A DNA stretch of 48,573 nt from Desulfobacteraceae bacterium. GTDB lineage: Bacteria > Desulfobacterota > Desulfobacteria > Desulfobacterales > JAABRJ01. Within the stretch, counting starts at the first letter, position 1; every line of letters begins with the position of its first letter. The position numbers and the translations under genes were made by a program. The stretch spans positions 1-48,573 of the forward strand of contig JAJDNY010000105.1 in NCBI GenBank assembly GCA_022340425.1, in the 5' to 3' direction. The notes beneath the pieces were generated by a model. The model was not told the DNA's origin. It made no database searches and worked only from the letters and a program-made list of their open reading frames with translations. Shown here in pieces: positions 34,906-43,593 of the stretch.

Positions 34906-36345
34906 TTAGTCTTTCGTTTTTTCGGCCTCCTCGGCCGTTGCCGCGTCGTCTTCGGCCGAGGCCGTCGCGGGTTCCGGCTGGGGTGATGCCGCGGGCGCCG
35001 CGGGCGCCGCGTCCGCCGATTCCGGGTCGGCCGCGACCTCCGCTTGCCCGGCATCTTCCAGAGCCGCCGCGGTTGCCTGGGCTTCGGCCGCCGCCGCCTC
35101 CTCGGCCGCGCGCTTGACGGCATCGCGGGCGGCGTCGATCAGCCGGGCAGCCTCCTCCTCGGACATGCCCCGCACCGCCAGGAGGTCGTCCACGACGGCG
35201 CGGCTGATTTCTTCGGCGGAATAAAACCCCTTCTCCACCAGCGCGTCCGCCAGGCTGTTGCTGACATCCGGCATCGACAGCAGCGATTCGTATCCGGCCT
35301 GCATATCCTGATTGTAGCGTTCCTCGCTTCGGACATCCAAGTGCCAGCCGGTCAGCTTGGAAGCCAGGCGCACATTCTGGCCGCGCTTGCCGATGGCCAC
35401 GGACAGAAACTCGTCGGGGACGATCACCTCCATCGACCGGTTCTCCTCATCGATGATCACCCGTGAAATCTCCGCCGGGGCTAGGGCATTGCAGACAAAT
35501 TTGGCCGCGTCGATATGCCAGGGAATGATGTCGATTTTTTCCCCGCGCAGTTCCTGCACGACGCTCTGCACCCGGCTGCCCTTCATGCCCACGCAGGCCC
35601 CGACCGGGTCGATGTCGGAGTCGTGGGAGGCCACGGCGATTTTGGAGCGGCTTCCCGGCTCACGCGCCGCCGCCTTGATTTCTACGATCCCCTCGCTGAT
35701 TTCGGGGACCTCGGTGCGAAAGAGGTTGTTCAGGAAGTTGGCGTGGGTCCGGGACAGGATCACCTGGGGGCCGCGGGTGTCCTGGAGGACATCCAGGATG
35801 TAGGCCCGCACGCGATCGCCCCGCCGGTAGGACTCCCGGGGCACCTGCTCGCGGTGGGGCAGCACCGCCTCGGTCTGGCCCAGGTTGACGATGATGTCGC
35901 CGCGGTCCATGCGCTGGACGATGCCGTTGATGATTTCACCCTTGCGATCGATATAGCTGGCGTAAACGGCGTCGCGTTCGGCGTCTTTCATCTTCTGGAT
36001 AATGACCTGCTTCGCAGACTGGGCCGCGATCCGACCGAAGGTGGAGGTGTCCATTTTGATGCCCAGGCTGTCGCCCACCTCGCAGTCCGGGTCCAGTGTC
36101 TGGCCTTCCTCCATGCTGATCTGAAGGTCCGGATCGGTAACCTCCTCGACGACTTCCAGGAACTTGAAAACCTCCACTTCGCCGGTTTCATCGCTGTAGT
36201 GAACTTCGATGTCGATTTTGCTGCCGAATTTTTTTCTGGCGGCCGACCGAAGCGCCTCCTCAACGGCCTTGACGAGAACCTCGCGTTCGATTCCCTTGTC
36301 ACGGCTGACCTGCTCGATGACTCGTTTTATGTCTGCGATAAACAT
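34906..36345 (-). CDS. nusA: Transcription termination/antitermination factor NusA
   Basis: The 479-residue protein binds RNA polymerase. The N-terminal domain starts [18 protein letters not shown]; the S1 domain covers about 135-200; two KH domains follow ([31 protein letters not shown]). A C-terminal helix-hairpin-helix-like segment ([14 protein letters not shown]) precedes an Ala/Glu-rich low-complexity tail from about 415, longer than usual. It overlaps rimP by one base (TGATG), giving coupled translation. Confidence 0.95.
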   Translation of the reverse strand: MFIADIKRVIEQVSRDKGIEREVLVKAVEEALRSAARKKFGSKIDIEVHYSDETGEVEVFKFLEVVEEVTDPDLQISMEEGQTLDPDCEVGDSLGIKMDTSTFGRIAAQSAKQVIIQKMKDAERDAVYASYIDRKGEIINGIVQRMDRGDIIVNLGQTEAVLPHREQVPRESYRRGDRVRAYILDVLQDTRGPQVILSRTHANFLNNLFRTEVPEISEGIVEIKAAAREPGSRSKIAVASHDSDIDPVGACVGMKGSRVQSVVQELRGEKIDIIPWHIDAAKFVCNALAPAEISRVIIDEENRSMEVIVPDEFLSVAIGKRGQNVRLASKLTGWHLDVRSEERYNQDMQAGYESLLSMPDVSNSLADALVEKGFYSAEEISRAVVDDLLAVRGMSEEEAARLIDAARDAVKRAAEEAAAAEAQATAAALEDAGQAEVAADPESADAAPAAPAASPQPEPATASAEDDAATAEEAEKTKD

Positions 36346-36893
36346 CAGCTCTCCCCGCTGCTTTCCACAAGTCGGGCCCTGGTGATCAGCTCAAACGGGA
36401 TTTCAACGGTCTTTTCCCCGGCCACCAGCCGCACCGCATCCCCCGTCGTGCCTTCCAAGACCCCGGTGAAGTTTTTTTGCCCTTCGATCGGCCTTGCGAC
36501 CCTCACTTTGGCCCACTGTCCAACGAACCGGTCAAAATCCCCTTTCTCCCCCAGCGGTCTGTTGGGCCCCGGGGAGGTCACCTCCAGGCTGTAGGGCTCC
36601 GCGACCTCCAGGGCCACGTCCAGCAGGTCGCTGACCTGGCGGCTGACATGGGAGCAGTCGCCCAGGGTGATCCCGCCGGGCTTGTCCAGATACACCCGCA
36701 GCACCCTGCCGGCAGGTTCCCGCTGGAATTCCACATGGATCACCTCGAGGCCCTCGGCGTCGCATGCGGGTCGCACCAGTTCCTTGACCCGCCGGGCGAT
36801 TTCCTTCTCCCTGCGATGCGAAAGACGCCCTGGGGGCGCTTCAGCAGGGGGCTTTTTGGCGCTATCCTTGGTCTTTTTGGCGCGGGCGGTCAC
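36345..36893 (-). CDS. rimP: Ribosome maturation factor RimP
   Basis: The 182-residue protein supports 30S subunit assembly. VIHVEFQREPAGRVLRVYLD and SLEVTSPGPNRPL are the family signatures, and a C-terminal SH3-like barrel (FTGVLEGTTGDAVRL) follows. The GTG at 36893 is chosen because the only longer start is a TTG inside the upstream terminator hairpin region; GGGAG lies 13 bases before the GTG, so the start is only fairly sure. It is first in the rimP-nusA-infB operon. Confidence 0.9.
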   Translation of the reverse strand: MTARAKKTKDSAKKPPAEAPPGRLSHRREKEIARRVKELVRPACDAEGLEVIHVEFQREPAGRVLRVYLDKPGGITLGDCSHVSRQVSDLLDVALEVAEPYSLEVTSPGPNRPLGEKGDFDRFVGQWAKVRVARPIEGQKNFTGVLEGTTGDAVRLVAGEKTVEIPFELITRARLVESSGES

Positions 36894-36913
36894 GTTGCGG
36901 TGATGGCTCCCTT

Positions 36914-36944
36914 TAAAAAACAAAAAACGGGCTTTAGCCCGTTT
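36914..36944 (-). terminator. Terminator between tRNA-Gly and rimP
   Basis: AAACGGGC (36925-36932) and GCCCGTTT (36937-36944) form a perfect stem with a four-base loop; on the minus strand it is followed by TTTTTTGTTTTTT. It should end the merR/tRNA-Gly transcript. It lies only 21 bases before the rimP GTG, so rimP must be read through it or from a promoter in 36946-37075. Confidence 0.85.
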
Positions 36945-37075
36945 CCCTTGGTGGCAAGTAAACTTTATCTAGTGGATCGAGAAAGTTAGGAATTCATGCA
37001 ACAACCATTCAGTGCATTACGCCACACAAAAGTTTCACCCGAAATCACGAAATTCCGGAAACGGCAATCGGGGGT

Positions 37076-37151
37076 TGGAGCGGGCAACGAGATTCGAACT
37101 CGCGACACCAAGCTTGGGAAGCTTGTACTCTACCAACTGAGCTATGCCCGC
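37076..37151 (-). tRNA. tRNA-Gly (anticodon CCC)
   Basis: On the minus strand the 76 bases fold as a full cloverleaf: acceptor GCGGGCA/TGCCCGC, D arm GCTC AGTTGGTA GAGT, anticodon arm CAAGC TTCCCAA GCTTG (anticodon CCC), T arm GCGAG TTCGAAT CTCGT, discriminator T and encoded CCA. CCC reads GGG glycine codons, common in a GC-rich genome. A rho-independent terminator lies about 130 bases downstream. Confidence 0.93.
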
Positions 37152-37245
37152 TTTCCAAGGATGGCAAGATAGGGCAAAAAAAAAAACTTGTCAACAGAAT
37201 TTTCGGCGACCCCGCCACGGCCGTCTTTTCCCGCCGGGGCAGGCG

Positions 37246-37587
37246 CTAGCGGGGGGTGTCCAGAAGGTCGCGAATGGCCTTCAGCTCCTCGCGGATTTCG
37301 GCCAGGGTGGGCGGCGCTGGCGGGGCCGGCCGGCCGCCCAGGGTTTGCTTGGCACCCTGGATCGTGAATTTTCGCTCGTAGAGGAGGTGCTTGATCTCCA
37401 GGATCAGCGCCACGTCCTTTTTGCGGTAGAGGCGCTGGCCGGAGGAGGCCCTTTTGGGCCGGATCTGTTTGAACTCGGTTTCCCAGAAACGCAGCACATA
37501 GGTCGGCAGGCCGGTGATGGCGCCCACCTCACCGATTTTGAAGTAGAACTTATCCGGTATCTCGGGCGGAAGTCGGGGTGTCGCCAT
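37246..37587 (-). CDS. MerR-family transcription regulator
   Basis: The 113-residue protein is a single winged-helix MerR domain: FKIGEVGAITGLPTYVLRFWE and SSGQRLYRKKDVALIL are the helix-turn-helix and wing, given here by key parts IGEVGAITGL and RLYRKKDVALI. It lacks an effector or metal-binding C-terminus and ends in a short coiled-coil. A short MerR of this kind often follows pheT. It is separated from pheT by the inverted-repeat element copy 2. Confidence 0.9.
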   Translation of the reverse strand: MATPRLPPEIPDKFYFKIGEVGAITGLPTYVLRFWETEFKQIRPKRASSGQRLYRKKDVALILEIKHLLYERKFTIQGAKQTLGGRPAPPAPPTLAEIREELKAIRDLLDTPR

Positions 37588-37624
37588 GCCGGGTCGCCCC
37601 TGTGGCTTTTACGGGTTGTCGTTC

Positions 37625-37781
37625 AGGGTCGCGGTAAACAATAATTCCACAGTATGGCGCCGGATTTTGGTTGGTCACCAAGGCACATCCGTCGGCGCAT
37701 GAGGATATGCGCCGGCGGGTGTAACGCCGGTGACGGGCCACAAGACAAGCAAGATGTGGAATTATTTTTTTCCGGGGCCCT
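37625..37781. repeat. Inverted-repeat element, copy 2 (pheT 3' end)
   Basis: About 157 bases, homologous to 31877-32036. Terminal inverted repeats are AGGGTCGCGGTAAACAATAA (from 37625) and TTATTTTTTTCCGGGGCCCT (to 37781). Its central hairpin CCGTCGGCGCAT/ATGCGCCGGCGG is nearly perfect. Its right end touches the first base of the pheT stop codon, just as copy 1 touches the infB stop, and both lie in the same orientation relative to the gene. Confidence 0.8.
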
Positions 37782-40201
37782 TAGGCCGGCAGCGTGGCGC
37801 CGAAACGTGCCACGACCCCGTCGGAGAGCTGCCGGTGGACGCGGCTGACCACCGCGTCCTCGAGCGTGCCGGTGTCGGACCGGTAGGTGATGCGAACCGA
37901 GACGCTTTTTTTGTCCTGCGGGATCGGCGGGCCCGTGTAAACGTCAAGCAGACGCAGGCTTTCCACCAGTTTTTGGCCGCTTTCGGCAAGCGCTTCGAGG
38001 ATCTCGCCGGCTTCGATGGCGGTGTCGAGGATCACCGTGAGATCGCGCTCCACAAATGGGAACTTGGGCGGCGCCGAGGCCCGTCGCACCTCGGGAACCA
38101 GTGGGAACAGGCGGTCGATGTCGATTTCGAAAAAAAACGCGGGTTGCTTCAGATCGTAGTTCAGCAGCACCCGGGGATGGACCTCCCCGATGGTGCCGAT
38201 CGCCTGGGGTCCCGCAAAAATTTGCGCCGCTGCGCCGGGCCTGACGTAGCGGCAGTCCTCGGGGGCCAGCCGCGAAAACCTCACCGGCGCAACCCGCAGC
38301 GCCTGCAAGAGCCGCTCGGCGACCCCTTTGATGTCGTAAAAATCACACCCCTCCGGTTTGGCGAACCAGCCCTCCTCGCTGCGCAGCCCGCTCCACAGGG
38401 CGGCCAGCATTTCCGTTTCCACCGGCAATTCGGCGCCGGCCGTCTCCTTGATGAAGATTTTGCCGACCTCGAAGAACCGCAGGGTTTTGACCTGCTGGGC
38501 GGTGTTGCGCTGCAAGGCCTCCAGCAGCCCGGGCAGCAGCAAGGAACGCATGGTGGTCTGGTCTTCGGTGATCGGGTTCAGAATCTGGACCTGGCAGCGG
38601 CGGGGATCATCGGCCGCCAGGTTCAGCCGGTCGCAGGAAGCCGCGTGGATAAAAGTGTAGCTGATGGCTTCGCAGAACCCGGCCCCCACCAGGTTGTCGC
38701 GCACGCGCTCACGGGTCTCGATGTAGCGCGAAACCGTGCGGCCCTTGGCCGGAATCAGCGGAAATGTCGTGGGGATCTGGTTGTAGCCGGACAGGCGGGC
38801 CACCTCCTCCATCAAATCCTCCGGTCGGGAGACATCCACCCGAAAAGAGGGCGGCGTGACCTCCAGCCGGTCGGCGTCCCCGGGGTTGACCGTAAAGGCG
38901 ATGGCGGTCAGAAAGGCCGTAATATGCTCGGCTTTCAGTTCCAGGCCCAGCAGGCGGTTGGTGGCCGCGACGCTCAGGGCGATCCGGGGGGCGGTGATTC
39001 GTCGCGGGTGAACGTCGATCAGGCCGCTCACCGCCGCCCCGCCGGTGAGCTGCTGCATCAGATCGGCTGCGCGGTTCAGGGCGATCAGGGTGCCCTCCGG
39101 GTCCACCCCTCTTTCAAAACGATGGGCCGCATCGGTGTTGAGCCCCAGGGCTTTGGCGGTTTTGCGGATGCTGATCGGGTCGAAATGGGCGCTTTCGATC
39201 AGCACCGAACGGGAATCGGCGGAGATCTCGGAGTTCAGCCCGCCCATCACCCCGGCGATGGCCACCGGTTTTTGGCCGTCGCAGATCAGCAGCATCTCGG
39301 GGGTCAACTCGCGCGTCTTGCCGTCCAGGGTGGTGAAGCGCTCGCCCGCGGCGGCGGTCCGGACGACGATGCGGTGTTCGGCCAGACGGTCGAAATCGAA
39401 GGCGTGCAGCGGCTGACCGGTTTCCATCATCACGAAATTGGTGATGTCGACCACGTTGTTGATGGGTTTCAGCCCGACGGAGAGCAGGCGGTCCTGCAGC
39501 CAGTAGGGTGAGGGGCCGACGCTGACCCCTTGCAACAGGCGGGCGGCATAGCGCGAACAGTGCTCGGGCGCCTGGATGGCGACCGCGGCCTGCTGGCTGA
39601 TGGCGCTGCCCGGCGACGGCGCGGAGGGCTCCGGCAGGCGCAGGGGAGTTTTCTGGATGGCCGCGACTTCGCGCGCCACCCCGATGATGCTCAGACAGTC
39701 CGGCCGGTTGGGCGTGAGACCGATTTCCAGCACGGGGTCGCAGAGGTTGAGCGCCCGGTTCAAGGGCGTGCCCGGTTGGGCCGTGCCAGGCGGCAGAACC
39801 ATGATGCCGCCGGCCTCGTCTCCCAGCCCCAGCTCGGCCTGGCTGCAGAGCATGCCCTCGGAGACCTCCCCGCGGATGATCCCTTTCTGGAGCCGCACCC
39901 CGCCTGGCAGTTCGGTCCCCGGCAGGGCCAGCGGCGCCAGCTGGTCGGGCGCCACGTTGGGGGCGCCGCAAACCACGGCAACGTTGCGGCCGCCGATCTC
40001 CACCCGGCAGCACTGGAGGTGGTCCGCGCGCGGGTGCGGCGCCACGGCGAGCACCCGCCCCACCAGGACGGTTTCCAGTCGGCTGTAGCGATCGCTGACC
40101 GCCTCGACTTCGAGACCGGCCATGGTGAGCGCTTCGGCCAGGGCGTCAACCGCCATTTCGACGGCGACATAGGCTTTGAGCCAGCTTAAACTAACCTTCA
40201 T
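37781..40201 (-). CDS. pheT: Phenylalanyl-tRNA synthetase beta subunit
   Basis: The 806-residue subunit forms the alpha2-beta2 enzyme that charges tRNA-Phe. An EMAP-like tRNA-binding domain covers about 40-150, then B3/B4 editing, B5 and catalytic-like domains follow, with a C-terminal FDX-ACB anticodon-binding domain (FPFVERDLTVILD; VSVRITYRSDTGTL). Length is normal. It begins 36 bases after pheS. An inverted-repeat element begins at its stop codon. Confidence 0.96.
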   Translation of the reverse strand: MKVSLSWLKAYVAVEMAVDALAEALTMAGLEVEAVSDRYSRLETVLVGRVLAVAPHPRADHLQCCRVEIGGRNVAVVCGAPNVAPDQLAPLALPGTELPGGVRLQKGIIRGEVSEGMLCSQAELGLGDEAGGIMVLPPGTAQPGTPLNRALNLCDPVLEIGLTPNRPDCLSIIGVAREVAAIQKTPLRLPEPSAPSPGSAISQQAAVAIQAPEHCSRYAARLLQGVSVGPSPYWLQDRLLSVGLKPINNVVDITNFVMMETGQPLHAFDFDRLAEHRIVVRTAAAGERFTTLDGKTRELTPEMLLICDGQKPVAIAGVMGGLNSEISADSRSVLIESAHFDPISIRKTAKALGLNTDAAHRFERGVDPEGTLIALNRAADLMQQLTGGAAVSGLIDVHPRRITAPRIALSVAATNRLLGLELKAEHITAFLTAIAFTVNPGDADRLEVTPPSFRVDVSRPEDLMEEVARLSGYNQIPTTFPLIPAKGRTVSRYIETRERVRDNLVGAGFCEAISYTFIHAASCDRLNLAADDPRRCQVQILNPITEDQTTMRSLLLPGLLEALQRNTAQQVKTLRFFEVGKIFIKETAGAELPVETEMLAALWSGLRSEEGWFAKPEGCDFYDIKGVAERLLQALRVAPVRFSRLAPEDCRYVRPGAAAQIFAGPQAIGTIGEVHPRVLLNYDLKQPAFFFEIDIDRLFPLVPEVRRASAPPKFPFVERDLTVILDTAIEAGEILEALAESGQKLVESLRLLDVYTGPPIPQDKKSVSVRITYRSDTGTLEDAVVSRVHRQLSDGVVARFGATLPA

Positions 40202-40237
40202 CGCATCTATCCCGTTGGCATCCCGGTGCCGGGGCGA

Positions 40238-41245
40238 TCAGAATTGCCGCAGAAACCGCGCGTCGTTCTCGAAAAAACGGCGGATGTCGTCGATCTGGTA
40301 CTTCAGCATCGCAATCCGCTCGATTCCCATCCCGAAGGCGAAGCCGGTCACGGCGCCGGTGTCGTAGCCCACATTTTCAAACACCGCCGGGTGCACCATC
40401 CCCGATCCCAGCACTTCCAGCCAGCCCGTTTGGGAACAGACGCGGCAGCCGCTGCCCCGGCAGATCACGCAGCGAATATCGACTTCGGCACTCGGCTCGG
40501 TGAAGGGAAAGAAGCTGGGCCGGAACCGCAGGCTGGTATCCGGGTCGAAGATCTGCTGGACGAAAGTGGTCAGGATTCCCTTGAGGTCGCCAAAGGAGAC
40601 GTTGCGGTCGACCATCAGCCCTTCCACCTGGTGAAACATCGGCGTGTGGGTCAGGTCGGAGTCGCAGCGGTAGACCTTGCCCGGGGCGATGATCCGCACC
40701 GGCGGCGGCTGCTGTGCCATGATCCGCACCTGGATGGGGGAGGTGTGGGTGCGCAGGACGACGTTCTCGGAGACGTAGAAGGTGTCCTGCATCTCCCGGG
40801 CGGGGTGGTTTTTGGGGATGTTGAGCGCTTCGAAATTGTAATAGTCCGTTTCGACCTGGGGCCCTTCGACGGTTTCAAAGCCCAGGCGGTTGAAAATCGC
40901 ACAGATTTCGCGGGTGGTCTGGGTGATTGGATGCAGCGCACCGCTGAAGGATGGGCGTCCGGGAAGCGAGACGTCGATTTCCGTCAGCCGCTCCAAGGCC
41001 TCGGCCTGAAGCCTGCGGGTGGCGGCGTCGATCTCGGCCGCCAGAAAATTTTTGACCTCGTTGGCGGTTTTGCCCGCAAGCGGGCGCTCCTCCACAGGCA
41101 GCTGCGAAATATGGCGCAGGTACTGGGTGACCCGGCCCTTGCGGCCGAGATAGCGCACCGCAATCTCGCCCACCGCATCCAGGTCGCTCGCCGCCCCCAG
41201 CTCGCGCAGGGCTTCCGATTTGATCTGATCGATTGTCGCGTTCAC
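40238..41245 (-). CDS. pheS: Phenylalanyl-tRNA synthetase alpha subunit
   Basis: The 335-residue catalytic subunit has the class II core: [31 protein letters not shown] (motif 2 and substrate region) and [14 protein letters not shown] (motif 3). An N-terminal coiled-coil arm precedes it. The GTG start at 41245 follows an AAGG site. It lies 110 bases after rplT; upstream pheST leaders sometimes carry attenuators, but I see no clear leader peptide in this short gap. Confidence 0.95.
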   Translation of the reverse strand: MNATIDQIKSEALRELGAASDLDAVGEIAVRYLGRKGRVTQYLRHISQLPVEERPLAGKTANEVKNFLAAEIDAATRRLQAEALERLTEIDVSLPGRPSFSGALHPITQTTREICAIFNRLGFETVEGPQVETDYYNFEALNIPKNHPAREMQDTFYVSENVVLRTHTSPIQVRIMAQQPPPVRIIAPGKVYRCDSDLTHTPMFHQVEGLMVDRNVSFGDLKGILTTFVQQIFDPDTSLRFRPSFFPFTEPSAEVDIRCVICRGSGCRVCSQTGWLEVLGSGMVHPAVFENVGYDTGAVTGFAFGMGIERIAMLKYQIDDIRRFFENDARFLRQF

Positions 41246-41355
41246 GCTTCAGGCCTTGGTGTGCGCTGCAAGCGGGCGTCAGAGGGCCTCCGCCCGGCCG
41301 CTGGGCTGCGGCTGGGATCCTGGAGCAGCGTTGCCGCACCCCCCGCCGCGCGCGT

Positions 41356-41706
41356 TTAAATTTTTTGGGCGGCCACTTGCGCCAGCCGGGCGAAGCCGGC
41401 GGGGTCCGAAATCGCCAGCTCGGCCAGCACCTTGCGGTCCAGGTCGATTTCGGCAAGTTGCAGACCGTGCATGAACTTGCTGTAGGACAGGTCGTTGATG
41501 CGGGCGGCGGCGTTGATCCGCGCGATCCAAAGCTGGCGGAACTCGCGCTTGCGGACCCGGCGGTCCCGGTAGGCGTTCATCAGGGCCCGGTCCACCGTAT
41601 CGGCCGCCGTGCGGAACAGTTTGCTGTGGCCGCCGCGAAACCCCTTGGCCAGCTTCAAGACCTTTTTGCGGCGATGGTTTGCCTTGAATCCTCTTTTTAC
41701 TCGCAT
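41356..41706 (-). CDS. rplT: 50S ribosomal protein L20
   Basis: The 116-residue protein is rich in Lys and Arg; [20 protein letters not shown] and [21 protein letters not shown] are the diagnostic segments, given by key parts [13 protein letters not shown] and [15 protein letters not shown]. It is essential for early 50S assembly and in many bacteria represses the infC-rpmI-rplT operon. It lies 143 bases after rpmI. Confidence 0.96.
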   Translation of the reverse strand: MRVKRGFKANHRRKKVLKLAKGFRGGHSKLFRTAADTVDRALMNAYRDRRVRKREFRQLWIARINAAARINDLSYSKFMHGLQLAEIDLDRKVLAELAISDPAGFARLAQVAAQKI

Positions 41707-41849
41707 GTCATTCTCCTGAAACCCATCCGGAATATCACCTGCCGGGCGCTTGTCGCCGCCGGCGGGGAGTTTGCTGATGATCGGCGTTCGCGCCGGGACG
41801 CCTGCGGCCCGCAGCGGACCGCTTCAATGTCATGCTGCCGGGTGCGGCC

Positions 41850-42047
41850 TCAGCCGTTTGGCATCAGCAGCCGGAGCTCCCTGTGGTTGGTTTTGTCCAC
41901 AATTTGAATCTTGCGCAAGCCGCGTTTGCGCTTGGTGGTCTTTTTAGTCAGAATGTGGTTGGCATGGGACTTTGAATAGGTGAATTTTCCGGTCCCGGTT
42001 TTCTTGAACCGTTTGGCAGCGGCCCGATTTGTCTTGATCTTTGGCAT
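41850..42047 (-). CDS. rpmI: 50S ribosomal protein L35
   Basis: The 65-residue basic protein begins [20 protein letters not shown] and has [16 protein letters not shown], the usual L35 pattern. The ATG at 42047 is the normal family start; a 25-residue extension in frame is not part of it. It lies between infC and rplT. The 225-base gap from infC is long for this operon and may carry a regulatory structure, though I cannot define one. Confidence 0.95.
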   Translation of the reverse strand: MPKIKTNRAAAKRFKKTGTGKFTYSKSHANHILTKKTTKRKRGLRKIQIVDKTNHRELRLLMPNG

Positions 42048-42272
42048 CTTAGACTCCTGGCGGTTTGTTCTGTGTCTCAAACATAGGTGGCGCGGGCGAT
42101 AGGACCTCATCGCCCGCGCCACCTGCGGTAAGAACCTGGCGACTGTATTCTTGTAAAAAAACCAAGGCCTGGAAGGCGGCTCTCAGGACGGCTGCCGGTT
42201 AAAACGACGTTACGCGCCACGGCTTATCGTCGACACGCCATCTTATCTGACTCCGGAACGCGGCCGCAGCGC

Positions 42273-42809
42273 CTATTTGGGGGAGAGCACCATGATCATG
42301 GTGCGCCCTTCAAACTTCGGGAGTTGTTCGACAGTGGCGATCTCGCTGGTTTCATCGGCGATCAGCTGCAGCAGCTCACGGCCGCGCTGGGAGAGCGTGA
42401 TCTCGCGCCCCCGAAACATGACGGTCACCTTGACCTTGTCCTTTTTGCCCAGAAACTTCCGGATATGGCCCAGTTTGACCTGCAAATCGTGCTCGCCGGT
42501 TTTGGGCCGCACCTTGATCTCTTTTACCTGGAAGGTGCTCTGCTTTTTTTTGGCCTCCTGCAGTTTTTTGGTCAGCTCGTACTTGTAACGGCCGTAATCC
42601 ATTATCTTGCAGACGGGCGGGACGGCATTGGGCGAGATCTCCACCAGGTCGAGGCCAAAGCTCACGGCCGTCTCCAGGGCTCTCGCGGTCGGAACGACGC
42701 CAATCTGGTTGCCGTCGGGGTCGATCAGGCGAACCTCCCGGGCTCTGATGTTGCGATTGACGTTGGTTTTGGCTTTGCTGGGTCCGCTTGTTTGTCGTGA
42801 TACAGCTAT
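42273..42809 (-). CDS. infC: Translation initiation factor IF-3, apparent AUA start
   Basis: The 178-residue factor controls start codon choice and ribosome recycling. NRNIRAREVRLIDPDGNQIG and MDYGRYKYE mark the N-domain; the C-domain has EIKVRPKTGEHDLQVKL, given by KVRPKTGEHD. No ATG, GTG or TTG fits the known N-terminus. The strong ribosome binding site AGGAGGT lies seven bases before ATA at 42809, in frame, so AUA is the likely start. Non-standard starts in infC (AUU in E. coli, AUC in Myxococcus) allow IF3 to repress itself. A TTG at 42932 would overlap the promoter. Confidence 0.9.
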   Translation of the reverse strand: MAVSRQTSGPSKAKTNVNRNIRAREVRLIDPDGNQIGVVPTARALETAVSFGLDLVEISPNAVPPVCKIMDYGRYKYELTKKLQEAKKKQSTFQVKEIKVRPKTGEHDLQVKLGHIRKFLGKKDKVKVTVMFRGREITLSQRGRELLQLIADETSEIATVEQLPKFEGRTMIMVLSPK

Positions 42810-42902
42810 GCTTCCACCTCCTGAGTTTGAAAGTCGGCACCAACACCCGCATTTTGAATCCCTCTTTGGCGGTGTAAAAAGGAATCCAAAAGATAATGGG
42901 CA

Positions 42903-42932
42903 GTTATCAGAACTTGAACTAAGGCAAGTCAA
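42903..42932 (-). promoter_or_regulatory. Candidate infC promoter
   Basis: On the minus strand TTGACT (42927-42932), an 18-base spacer and GATAAC (42903-42908) form a fair sigma-70 promoter. Transcription would start near 42896 and give a leader of about 85 bases before the AUA start of infC. Confidence 0.5.
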
Positions 42933-43007
42933 GAGTCAAATATAAAACAACCTGGACAAATGCAAGGAAAAAATTCGGAAACCCGCATTTTCTGTCTTGG
43001 GGGCGGC

Positions 43008-43514
43008 TTAGGGCTGTCTCAGGGTGTAGTCGGCAAGTAGGCTGTTATGCCAGTAGCGGTTGGCCGGCGCCGCAAAAAAAGACCTGAAAAGCTCAAGGCT
43101 TTCCTGGCGCAGAACCCCGGGGACGATTAACGCCGCGCTATGTCGGTAAAGCGGCGGAAGCGACCGTAGATCGCATCTGGTGCCGCCCCCCATGGCATCT
43201 TCATAGGCGTAGACGATGCGCCCCACCCCGTTTAAGAGCAGCGCGGCGTAGCACATCAGGCACGGCTCCATGGTGCAGTAGGCGGTCAGGGGTGGTCGGT
43301 CGCGGTCCGCGGCGGTCTCCACCAGCCGGCGAAGCGCCACCATTTCGGCATGGTCCAGCTCGTTGGGGGTCGGCTGGGCGGTCCCCCGGCGGCGGCCGTC
43401 GGCCAGGACCGCACCGCCGCCGACCAGCACGCAGCCCACGGGAAACTCTTCGGCCGCCAGGGCCTCGCGGGCCAGCTCAAGGGCTTTTTGCATGAAAAAG
43501 CGGTCGTCCCTCAC
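43008..43514 (-). CDS. Nucleoside/cytidine deaminase-family protein (TadA-like)
   Basis: The 168-residue protein has the zinc deaminase motif HAEMVAL (His55, Glu57) and PCLMCYAAL (Cys85, Cys88). It is shaped like TadA/guanine deaminase-type enzymes, but the C-terminal half after DAMGGGTRC differs from tRNA adenosine deaminases, so the substrate is unclear. The GTG at 43514 follows AAGGAG by nine bases; a longer frame to 43649 crosses the gap from the next gene. Confidence 0.83.
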   Translation of the reverse strand: MRDDRFFMQKALELAREALAAEEFPVGCVLVGGGAVLADGRRRGTAQPTPNELDHAEMVALRRLVETAADRDRPPLTAYCTMEPCLMCYAALLLNGVGRIVYAYEDAMGGGTRCDLRSLPPLYRHSAALIVPGVLRQESLELFRSFFAAPANRYWHNSLLADYTLRQP

Positions 43515-43593
43515 GGTTTCGCACTCCTTGCCCGCCAAGCGGGTCCATAAAGGGGTGGCATCGGGGGCGGGGGCGCCGCCCCGGCGCCGGCCG

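Noticed and set aside
37730-39511. A 593-residue plus-strand frame antisense to pheT
   Set aside because: Shadow of the synthetase gene; its first part also runs through the inverted-repeat element.
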